From JAEHDI01 sp035455185 (lineage in GTDB: Bacteria; Acidobacteriota; Terriglobia; Bryobacterales; Bryobacteraceae): a stretch of 63,545 nt of DNA. The stretch spans positions 1-63,545 of the forward strand of contig DATIFQ010000546.1 in NCBI GenBank assembly GCA_035455185.1, given 5' to 3'. Position 1 is the first letter of the stretch, and each line of letters starts with the position of its first letter. Position numbers and translations under genes: made by a program. Shown one piece after another: positions 1-8,559 of this stretch. The notes under the pieces were generated by a model. The model saw nothing but the letters and a program-made list of their open reading frames with translations. It was not told where the DNA came from and ran no database searches.

Positions 1-76
1 TGCCGAAGGTAGCGCTTTCCCTGCCGGTCTTCATTAGCGCTCTCGGCGGAAAAATTGGAACGGCGCTAGCCCGCCG

Positions 77-1243
77 TCAGGCTCCCTTCGGCAGGCGGAA
101 CGGCCGGCGGGACTGCTCGACTTCATTGCCGCGCGTCCAGATCAGATCGATCTCAGCGACGCCGTATCCCTTGCGGTTTGCTAGTTCGAGGTGTTTCATC
201 CGAGCCGGATCGATGCCAATCACCGAGGCCCCCACCGTGTCCACCGCCAGCGCGCTGGCACCCGCGATGACGACGTTATGATGCACTCCGCGCGCATCCG
301 GTCCGTAGGGACCGTCGCCCTCCAGGCCCCAGCCGCCGCCCAGAATCGAGTAGTCAGACGCGTGGTATCCGTAGAGATCCACCAGGATCTCGTGCGGTTC
401 GCCGAGTTGGAACACCTGCTCTTTTGTCCGCCCGTACTTTGTCTCCGGCAGAATGCCAAAGTAGCTCCCCAGGGACAGCGCAGCCAGCAACCTGGCGTGC
501 GTCTTCAACGGCGCAATAGTGATGAGCTTGTCGCACTGCTGAATTGTCGAGGGGATGAAGAACACGCCCTCCTTGTTCCGGCTCGAGGAAGGCCGGCCCG
601 GAATCGGCAGTTCGAGCGCTTTGTCGGCGTTCAGATCGACGACGTCGAACTTCACTCCGGCGTGCTTCTTTGAGAACTCCTCCACGACCTTGCGATAGGT
701 GAAGCCCCCGAACGCGCCGTTCCAATCCGACGTCCAAACTTCGACCGGTGTCTCCGGCCTCCACGACGGTCCTTCCGCGATCGTGATGCGCTCGCCCAGG
801 CGTTTCTCGACCAGCCACGCGATCAGGCTGGACACAAGACGCGGGTCGGTGATCGAACCCGGCACAATGCGCCCCTCACGGTCGTGGCAGACGGCGATGT
901 CCGGCTTGATCACCACCCAGTCGGAGGGCTCGACGATCGATTCGATGTCCTGGCCGCGAACGCCGCTCAGCTCCACGGCTTTGCGGAACATAGCATCCAG
1001 TTCGGACGCGTTTAAGGTGGCGTCCACGGGCTTCGGCCGGGCAAGTCCGGTGAGCTTGGTCCCGTCGTGGTCCGAGCCTCCGTCGAAGCTGGACAGAACG
1101 ACGCCGACGCGAGGTGTCTGGTCGGCGGTCGCGCTGGCCACCACCTCATCATCTTTTGTCTCCAGCTGCTGCTGGCGGGCAGCCGCGCGGGCCAGTCCCA
1201 CACCGGCCAACTGCACGAGAATCTCTCTACGCGACTGCAGCAT
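77..1243 (-). CDS. DUF362 domain-containing secreted protein
   Basis: A 388-residue protein of the DUF362 family, whose biochemical role is not firmly established; relatives are often exported or linked to iron-sulfur proteins. The N-terminus has a twin-arginine-like pattern (SRREIL followed by a short apolar stretch and Ala-Ala-Ala near residue 22), suggesting Tat export. The body has the family blocks WVVIKPDIAV (about residue 109), ITDPRLVSSLIAWLVE, ITIAEGPSW and the late segment with HHNVVIAG and ALAVDTVGASVIGID. No ferredoxin-type cysteine cluster is present, unlike longer DUF362 proteins. The start is the ATG at 1243, with no strong Shine-Dalgarno. The gene stands alone; the next gene downstream lies outside the window. 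Confidence 0.85.
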   Translation of the reverse strand: MLQSRREILVQLAGVGLARAAARQQQLETKDDEVVASATADQTPRVGVVLSSFDGGSDHDGTKLTGLARPKPVDATLNASELDAMFRKAVELSGVRGQDIESIVEPSDWVVIKPDIAVCHDREGRIVPGSITDPRLVSSLIAWLVEKRLGERITIAEGPSWRPETPVEVWTSDWNGAFGGFTYRKVVEEFSKKHAGVKFDVVDLNADKALELPIPGRPSSSRNKEGVFFIPSTIQQCDKLITIAPLKTHARLLAALSLGSYFGILPETKYGRTKEQVFQLGEPHEILVDLYGYHASDYSILGGGWGLEGDGPYGPDARGVHHNVVIAGASALAVDTVGASVIGIDPARMKHLELANRKGYGVAEIDLIWTRGNEVEQSRRPFRLPKGA

Positions 1244-1404
1244 GTGGTTACCCCTGCCCGGCAGGACTGCCGGAATGAGGCATTATACGTTAACCAAGCG
1301 GCGAAAGCCTCGGTCGAAGCGCGCGAAGCGGCCGACGGAGGAAATGCGCGGGGCATCGTTCCAGACTGCCCCGCGCCACGAGCCTCTTTTGCTGTAGGGT
1401 TCGG

Positions 1405-1650
1405 CTATCTGCGGCCGCGACGCTGACCCGATCCCGTTCCGCCGCCTGTGCCCGGCTGGTGGATGGGTCCGGACCCGTCCCGTGGCCCCAGTTTCTTGCC
1501 GTTGCCTTGGCCACGGCGTTGGCACTGGACCTGAGTCTGGTTCGGATTCTGGTTGCCGTTTTGACTGAACGCAGGAGTATCGAACGCGCAGACTGAACAC
1601 GCGCTGACCAGGAACATCGTTGCGACTGCCAGGGAACTCTTCCTCTTCAT
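1405..1650 (-). CDS. Small secreted Gln/Asn/Gly/Arg-rich protein, putative sigma-54 target
   Basis: An 81-residue protein. Residues 1-28 form a signal peptide (MKRK, an apolar core, cleavage near FDTPAFS). The mature part is low complexity: Asn/Gln-rich (QNGNQNPNQTQ), then Gly/Arg/Lys-rich to an RRGRR end. I recognise no family. The ATG at 1650 was chosen because AGGAG lies at the right distance upstream and the signal peptide begins there, although the frame is open further upstream. A -24/-12 type promoter sits 38 nt upstream and the gene lies directly downstream of the NtrC-type regulator gene, so control by that regulator is likely. This arrangement recalls zraP next to zraSR, but there is no sequence similarity that I can see to ZraP. 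Confidence 0.65.
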   Translation of the reverse strand: MKRKSSLAVATMFLVSACSVCAFDTPAFSQNGNQNPNQTQVQCQRRGQGNGKKLGPRDGSGPIHQPGTGGGTGSGQRRGRR

Positions 1651-1686
1651 ATTGATGGTCTCCTTTCTGACCTTCACCCTCAAGAA

Positions 1687-1703
1687 CGCAACTTGGGTTC
1701 CAC
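1687..1703 (-). promoter_or_regulatory. Candidate sigma-54 (-24/-12) promoter
   Basis: Read on the minus strand the site is GTGGAACCCAAGTTGCG. It matches TGGCAC-N5-TTGCA in the GG doublet, the A and C of the first box and all of TTGC, with exactly ten bases between GG and GC. The predicted transcript would start near 1676 and leave a leader of about 26 nt carrying the AGGAG of the gene starting at 1650. Confidence 0.6.
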
Positions 1704-1800
1704 GGACCTGCGCAAGTAGCAGCAATCACTTAACGACGGTCGAGAGGCTTCAGACATGCAAACGCCGCGCTGAGTCACGCAAGCCCTGCGCGGTCACTTT

Positions 1801-1822
1801 TGACGCTGAACGTGAACGTCAG
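1801..1822. promoter_or_regulatory. Inverted repeat, possible upstream activator site
   Basis: TGACG at 1801-1805 and CGTCA at 1817-1821 form an inverted repeat, and CTGA/TCAG arms at 1806-1822 overlap it. It lies about 100-120 nt upstream of the -24 element, where enhancer-binding proteins usually bind. It also sits just past the stop codon of the regulator gene, so a role in 3' end formation is possible, though there is no T run. Confidence 0.3.
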
Positions 1823-1833
1823 ATCCGCCTGGC

Positions 1834-3165
1834 TCAGTCTTTTGTCTGCGCGATGCAGTATTCCTTCAAGCGGTATTGGAGCGTTCGCAGGCTGATGCCG
1901 AGTTGTCTGGCCGTTTTGGTTCTGTTGCCGTCGTTCGTTCGGAGTGCATCCTCGATTGCCTGGCGCTCGATGTCTTTGAAAAGCACCGGCCGCGCCGGAC
2001 CGGTGGTGGTGACGGGGAGGTCGTCCGGTTCAATCACGTCATCGCACAGTATGGCTACGCGCTCCATGGTGTTCTCGAGTTCGCGAACGTTCCCGGGCCA
2101 ACCGTAGGCCAGCAGCACATTCTCGGCTTCCGGCGTGAGGACGAGGTGGGGCTTACCAAGGTTTCGTGCTGCTCTGCCCAGAAAGAAACGAGCGAGTTTC
2201 GGGATGTCCGAAGGACGCTCGCGCAGCGGTGGGACCTCAATGGGAAACGTATTCAGTCGATAGTAGAGGTCCTCCCGGAACTTGCCGTCTGCTACGCTCT
2301 GCCTAAGGTTCCTGTTCGTAGCGGCAATCACGCGCACATCGACGGCGATCTCCCGCGTGCCCCCGACGCGTTCGAACGTCTTCTCCTGCAAGACTCGCAG
2401 CAGCTTTGCCTGCAGATTCCCATCGAGTTCTCCGATTTCGTCGAGAAACAACGTGCCAGCGTGGGCCCTTTCGAAGCGACCGAGGTGCTGGCCGGCAGCG
2501 CCCGTGAACGAGCCTTTCTCGTGTCCGAAAAGCTCGCTCTCGATCAAGGAGGGTGAAAGAGCTGCACAGTTGACGGCAACGAAGATCTTCTCAGCCCGTG
2601 GGCTATTTTTGTGAATGCAGCGCGCGATGAGCTCCTTTCCCGTCCCGCTCTCACCGCTGATCAGCACTGTGGTATCCGTGGGAGCGACCCGCCGGGTCAA
2701 TTCCAGAACCCGCTCCATTCGCGGGTCGTCCGCGACGAGATTTCCGCACGAGAAACGGTCGGCCTCCTCTTCGCGGAGTAACGCATAGTTTCCGGCCAAT
2801 TGGCGCTGGTCGAGCGCCTTGCGAACGAGCAGCCGGAGTTCGTCCGGACTGCTCAGCGGCTTGCCTAGGTAGTCTACCGCTCCCAGTTTCATGGCCTCCA
2901 CGGCGGATGCGATTGTCCCGAATGCCGTAATCATGATCACGGGGGTCTCGGGCATGTTCTCCATCCACCATCGCAACACCGCCAGCCCGTCCCCGTCTGG
3001 AAGCTTCATGTCCGCGACGACGAGGTCGTAGTTACGGCGCCCTCCGGCGCGCACGGCCTCGGCCACCGAGCCCGCATTTTCGACACCGTAGCCTTCTCCG
3101 ACAAGGATCGTCTCCAACAGATTCCGGAATCCCGGATCGTCGTCGATAACAAGAATTCGTTCCAT
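1834..3165 (-). CDS. Sigma-54-dependent response regulator, NtrC family
   Basis: A 443-residue cytoplasmic transcription activator with the full three-part NtrC layout. The receiver domain (1-120) has acidic residues at 8-10, phospho-acceptor Asp52 and Lys102. The AAA+ domain (about 145-375) has Walker A GESGTGKE at 171-178, the sigma-54 contact loop as GSFTGA at 218-223 (Ser in place of the commoner Ala), Walker B LFLDEIGEL, and RVIAATNR. The Fis-type HTH at the C-terminus contains NRTKTARQLGISLRTLQYRL. The start ATG at 3165 has GAGGGA upstream, overlapping the kinase stop region 10 nt away. It is co-transcribed behind the kinase gene and flanked by two genes with sigma-54-like promoters, its likely targets. 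Confidence 0.93.
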   Translation of the reverse strand: MERILVIDDDPGFRNLLETILVGEGYGVENAGSVAEAVRAGGRRNYDLVVADMKLPDGDGLAVLRWWMENMPETPVIMITAFGTIASAVEAMKLGAVDYLGKPLSSPDELRLLVRKALDQRQLAGNYALLREEEADRFSCGNLVADDPRMERVLELTRRVAPTDTTVLISGESGTGKELIARCIHKNSPRAEKIFVAVNCAALSPSLIESELFGHEKGSFTGAAGQHLGRFERAHAGTLFLDEIGELDGNLQAKLLRVLQEKTFERVGGTREIAVDVRVIAATNRNLRQSVADGKFREDLYYRLNTFPIEVPPLRERPSDIPKLARFFLGRAARNLGKPHLVLTPEAENVLLAYGWPGNVRELENTMERVAILCDDVIEPDDLPVTTTGPARPVLFKDIERQAIEDALRTNDGNRTKTARQLGISLRTLQYRLKEYCIAQTKD

Positions 3166-3175
3166 ACGTTCCCTC

Positions 3176-4444
3176 TTAGGACGCCTCGAACTCCTTGGCC
3201 TGGAGACCGGGGAAGTGGAGGATGGCTTCCGTACCGTGCGGGTGGCCAGGGTTCATCGAAAGCTCGCCGCCCAGTGATTGGGCCAGCCTGCGAGTGATCG
3301 CCAGTCCCAGACCCGTCCCGAAGGCCTTGGTCGTAAAGAAAGGCTCAAAGAGCCTCGACTGGGCGATTTCCGACAGACCGGGCCCGTTATCGATGACCGA
3401 TAGAATCAGTCCCTGCGGCCTGTGGCTGCGGATCTCCAACCTGACCTCGCCGCCGGCTACGTCGCCAATCGCGTCCGCCGCGTTGCGGACAAGGTTCAGC
3501 AAAGCCTCCTGAAGAAGGTGCGGGTCGGTGTTCCATTCGAGCTTTGGGTCGTCAGGTACAAACCGGATATCACGAGTCCCTATGATTTGTCGGGCGTGTG
3601 CCCGAAGTGGACCGAGTGTCTCTTCCCACTTTGCTATCCGAACCGAAGGCGCAGGAGGCCTGCCGTAAAGCAGTAGATCATGGACCAAGCCCTCCAGCCG
3701 CTCTGTCTCACCCAGAATCGGCTCCAGAAGCTGCCGAAGAGGCGCATCCGCTTTTTCGCCGGCGAGTTGCGCGAATCCTTTGATCGTTCCTAGAGGATTG
3801 CGGATCTCATGCGCCAACACGGCAGCCATCTTACCCATGTGAGCGAGATGCTCGAGCTCCAGTTGCCGAATTTTGAACTGCGCCGTCCGACGCGCCGCCC
3901 AGATCCCATACGACGACACCATCACAAGAACGATAGCGCCCAGTGAGGCAACGATAACGTTGTGGCGTGCGTGGGCCACCAGAAAATCGGCGGCCCTGCC
4001 GTCGAGATCAATGCGTGCGATGCGCAGACCTGTGTCAGAGTGGAACGGCACATAGGCGCGGTAAACCGGCTCCTGGCTGTCTCCAGTGAACCCAGCTCGA
4101 AACAATTCCTGCCCATTCCAGATCGGCTGCAGGCGCCGCTCATCTCCCGCTTTTCCACGCTCAATCAATTCCAGTCCGATGAGGCTGGGTTCGTCCTTGC
4201 CAAGCTGTTCGAAAACGAGGGTTCCCGTTTCGGAAATCGGAACGTTCTCCAGACGGGCCGCTAGCATCGCTACGCGAGTCCGAAGGTAGACTACCTTCTG
4301 CTCATCCAGTTCCTGGAACGTGCGGACGGAACTCAACAGGAGAACCAGCGGCAATGCTACGATCACCACCGGCAACAGCAGGTGGGAGAGAATCTGGGTT
4401 CTGCGCGACACTCTACCCATGCTAGATGCACCCTGAGTGGTCAT
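3176..4444 (-). CDS. Membrane sensor histidine kinase partnered with the NtrC-type regulator
   Basis: A 422-residue inner-membrane kinase. Two transmembrane segments (about 18-38 and 163-182) bracket a periplasmic sensor of about 120 residues. The HisKA box AHEIRNPLGTIKGF places the phosphorylated histidine at 212. The HATPase_c domain has an N box with LLNLVRNAADAI, a G1 box VIDNGPGLS, and the F and G2 boxes FFTTKAFGTGLGLAI. No PAS or HAMP domain is evident. The ligand is unknown; the topology resembles ZraS/AtoS-type kinases. The ATG at 4444 has AGGAATG upstream. It is the first gene of an operon with the response regulator (10-nt gap) and is divergent from a small secreted-protein gene. 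Confidence 0.93.
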   Translation of the reverse strand: MTTQGASSMGRVSRRTQILSHLLLPVVIVALPLVLLLSSVRTFQELDEQKVVYLRTRVAMLAARLENVPISETGTLVFEQLGKDEPSLIGLELIERGKAGDERRLQPIWNGQELFRAGFTGDSQEPVYRAYVPFHSDTGLRIARIDLDGRAADFLVAHARHNVIVASLGAIVLVMVSSYGIWAARRTAQFKIRQLELEHLAHMGKMAAVLAHEIRNPLGTIKGFAQLAGEKADAPLRQLLEPILGETERLEGLVHDLLLYGRPPAPSVRIAKWEETLGPLRAHARQIIGTRDIRFVPDDPKLEWNTDPHLLQEALLNLVRNAADAIGDVAGGEVRLEIRSHRPQGLILSVIDNGPGLSEIAQSRLFEPFFTTKAFGTGLGLAITRRLAQSLGGELSMNPGHPHGTEAILHFPGLQAKEFEAS

Positions 4445-4466
4445 CGTGACATTCCTGCACGGAGAA

Positions 4467-4482
4467 TGGACGTTCGATTGCT
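4467..4482 (+). promoter_or_regulatory. Candidate sigma-54 (-24/-12) promoter
   Basis: The sequence TGGACGTTCGATTGCT has TGG and TTGCT with ten bases between GG and GC, the invariant geometry of sigma-54 promoters; the bases after TGG are non-consensus. A start near 4492 would give a leader of about 12 nt with GGAG before the ATG at 4504. It is weaker than the element at 1687-1703 but points to the same regulator from the other side of the operon. Confidence 0.45.
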
Positions 4483-4503
4483 CGTGGGAAGGGCGGAGAT
4501 CGT

Positions 4504-4917
4504 ATGAGAAGTGTCCAATTCATAGTGCTGACCGGCCTTGTCGTGGCTGGCGTGGCGCTCGGGCAGTCATCGGAGTCCCAGGCGCCGATCGCTGACAATC
4601 CCAAGGTTGAGGTCAAAGGGAAGATCGAAAAGATCCGGATCGCCCGAGGCCAGGGAATGCCGTCCCTCGACTTGAATACGGGCGACAGGACCGTTAGCGT
4701 CATCTTGGGATCGATGCGGTACCTTGTGGAACAGGATTTCAATCCCAAAGCCGGCGAGGAGGTGGTGGTCTCCGGTTACAAAGTGAACGACGGCATTGTT
4801 GCGGTCACCGTGACTCTCGCGGCGACTGGCAGGCTTCTGAGGCTGCGGGACGACGGCGGCCGGCCGCTTTGGATTGGAGGGCGCCGTGGAGCGCCCATGC
4901 ACAGGCGCGCCAAATGA
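4504..4917 (+). CDS. Small exported protein of unknown function next to the two-component system
   Basis: A 137-residue protein with a signal peptide (about residues 1-21, ending VAGVALGQ). The mature region alternates short beta-strand-like stretches (VEVKGKIEKIRI, RTVSVILGS, EEVVVSGYKV, GIVAVTVTLA), which suggests a small OB-fold or similar beta-barrel. The last 30 residues are basic. I do not recognise a family. It is divergent from the histidine kinase gene with a 59-nt intergenic region holding a sigma-54-like element, so its expression probably depends on the adjacent NtrC-type regulator. A periplasmic role in the stress sensed by the kinase is inference. Confidence 0.72.
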   Translation: MRSVQFIVLTGLVVAGVALGQSSESQAPIADNPKVEVKGKIEKIRIARGQGMPSLDLNTGDRTVSVILGSMRYLVEQDFNPKAGEEVVVSGYKVNDGIVAVTVTLAATGRLLRLRDDGGRPLWIGGRRGAPMHRRAK

Positions 4918-5189
4918 GCCGGCGATACGCCCTCTTCCGGATTCCGCCGGAGCTCCTCTAGGAATCGCGCAAGACCTGCATTCTGAGCACTGACACTGCG
5001 CAGAAGTTGCGTGACGCTCCGCGGCCGGATCTGCTCAGGCACGATCACGGGAAGACCATCCAAGACCTGCGGGACGCAGTGGCACATTGCCGAGAAGAGG
5101 GTGGTAGACTGGGCGATCAAGTTTGGTCACGCGCAGCGCCCTGCATTAGTTAGAATGAGGGAAATCTCCCGTCTCCGAAGGCGGCACTC

Positions 5190-5522
5190 ATGTCCGGCTA
5201 TTACCACCAGGAAGACCTGCCTCGCTTTTCCGAAATGGGCAAGAATGCGCCCGACCTCTGGAAGAAATTCGCCGAGTGGTACGGAGCCGTCTTCGCCGAG
5301 GGTGCGCTAACGGCGCGTGAGAAATCGCTGATCGCCCTGGCGGTCGCGCACGCTGTACAGTGTCCGTACTGTATCGACGCCTATACCCAGGACTGCCTGG
5401 AGAAAGGCTCGAACGTGGAACAGATGACCGAGGCCGTTCATGTCGCCTCGGCCATCCGCGGCGGCGCTTCCCTGATTCACGGGCTCCAGATGCGAAACGC
5501 CGCGGAGAAGGTGAGCATGTGA
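5190..5522 (+). CDS. AhpD-like (carboxymuconolactone decarboxylase fold) protein paired with ArsS
   Basis: A 110-residue all-alpha protein of the AhpD/CMD superfamily. The redox motif CPYC (Cys58, Cys61) follows AVAHAVQ, as in alkylhydroperoxidases; the residue four after the motif where AhpD has His is Tyr here. Pairing with an ArsS radical SAM gene matches the family known as arsenosugar biosynthesis-associated peroxidase-like protein. Its own activity has not been established. The ATG has AAGGCGG upstream. The stop codon overlaps the GTG start of the next gene by four bases, indicating translational coupling. Confidence 0.85.
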   Translation: MSGYYHQEDLPRFSEMGKNAPDLWKKFAEWYGAVFAEGALTAREKSLIALAVAHAVQCPYCIDAYTQDCLEKGSNVEQMTEAVHVASAIRGGASLIHGLQMRNAAEKVSM

Positions 5523-6553
5523 GCCTGGTTTCGATCGGACATCCGCTCGCTTCGGCCGGTGAGCAGCTTCGCGTGCTCAGCGAGCCGCGACGCCAGCTCA
5601 AGCCGTTCGAGCAGTCGCTCGCCGAGTCTGGATTGTTGCCGCTTACGGCGACGGGCATCACCGTGCTTCAGATCAACGTCGGTAAACTCTGCAATCAGAC
5701 CTGCCGGCACTGTCACGTGGACGCCGGTCCGGACCGCCGCGAGACGATGGCGCGGGAGACGGCGGAACATTGCATCCGCGTGCTGGCGCAGACAGACATC
5801 CCGACGCTGGACATTACCGGCGGCGCTCCCGAACTGAATGCGAACTTTCGCTGGATTGTGGAACGGGCGAAGACGCTGGGCCGTCACGTGCTCGACCGGT
5901 GCAACCTCACGATCCTGACCGTGCCGTCAGAGGCGGATCTGGCCGGATTTCTTGCAGCCCGCGAGGTCGAGATCATCGCCAGCCTGCCGTACTACCTGGA
6001 GGACGAAACCGACCGGCAGCGCGGCGAAGGGGTCTTCGCGAAATCGATCGAAGCGCTGCGCAGTTTGAACGCCCTCGGTTACGGGCAGGAGGGCTCCGGC
6101 TTACGCCTGAACTTGGTCTACAATCCGGTCGGCGCGTTCCTGCCACCGGCTCAGGCGGCTATCGAAGCGGACTTCCGGCGCGAACTCCTGCGGCGCCACG
6201 GCATCGTCTTCAATTCGCTTTACACGATTACCAACATGCCGATCAGCCGCTTCCTCGAGTTCCTGCTTCGCACGGGCAACTACGACCGCTACATGGAGAA
6301 GCTCGTCAGCGCTTACAACCCGGCGGCCGCCGCTGGCGTCATGTGCCGTTCCATGCTCTCGGTCGGGTGGGACGGGACGCTCTACGACTGCGATTTCAAC
6401 CAGATGCTTGAGCTTCGCGTCGATCACGGCGCGCCCGCCCACATCCGCGACTTCGACCCCGGCGCGCTCGCCCGCCGCCGTATCGTCACCGGCCAGCACT
6501 GCTACGGATGCACCGCCGGCGCCGGCTCCAGTTGCGGCGGCGCGACGGCGTAG
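5519..6553 (+). CDS. arsS: Radical SAM protein ArsS, arsenosugar biosynthesis type
   Basis: A 344-residue radical SAM enzyme. The 4Fe-4S/SAM motif is CNQTCRHC (Cys58, Cys62, Cys65), followed by the TGGAPELN block. The C-terminal domain holds several cysteines (CRSMLSVGWDGTLYDCDFNQ, then CYGCTAGAGSSCGG), typical of ArsS, which makes a deoxyadenosyl-arsenical on the arsenosugar route. GTG at 5519 was chosen because it overlaps the previous stop as GTGA, has GAGAAGG upstream, and gives the usual family length; the frame is open further upstream. No arsM or other arsenic gene is in the window, so the substrate should be treated as inferred from the family. Confidence 0.85.
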   Translation: MSLVSIGHPLASAGEQLRVLSEPRRQLKPFEQSLAESGLLPLTATGITVLQINVGKLCNQTCRHCHVDAGPDRRETMARETAEHCIRVLAQTDIPTLDITGGAPELNANFRWIVERAKTLGRHVLDRCNLTILTVPSEADLAGFLAAREVEIIASLPYYLEDETDRQRGEGVFAKSIEALRSLNALGYGQEGSGLRLNLVYNPVGAFLPPAQAAIEADFRRELLRRHGIVFNSLYTITNMPISRFLEFLLRTGNYDRYMEKLVSAYNPAAAAGVMCRSMLSVGWDGTLYDCDFNQMLELRVDHGAPAHIRDFDPGALARRRIVTGQHCYGCTAGAGSSCGGATA

Positions 6554-6749
6554 GACTTTAAAGACTGCTGAATTTCTCCACAGAAGCTGTCTTCGCCTGC
6601 CCGCTCTCCGCAACCACACAACCAGCCCGCTTCCCCCTCCAAGGGAGGATTCGGCCCGTTCGATGATTCCCAATTGTTGCAATCGATTAGGTGGTGCAAA
6701 CTGTACGGGAACTGGGAAAACCCTGGATCTCCCACAAGCGAGGTAAGGT

Positions 6750-8504
<1,755 letters not shown>

Positions 8505-8559
8505 GCTCGAACCTTGAACGCGCCCATTCGCGTTCATTTGCGCCCTTGACGTGAAAACT

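Noticed and set aside
4776..5120. A possible minus-strand 114-codon gene between the secreted-protein gene and the peroxidase gene
   Set aside because: Part of the product looks protein-like (LARFLEELRRNPEEGV), but it overlaps the end of a better-supported gene, has no clear ribosome site and matches no family that I know.
6685..6725. TTGCA/TGCAA inverted repeat upstream of the dehydratase gene as an FNR-like site
   Set aside because: The spacing (13 bases) and half-sites do not fit TTGAT-N4-ATCAA, so oxygen control cannot be claimed from it.
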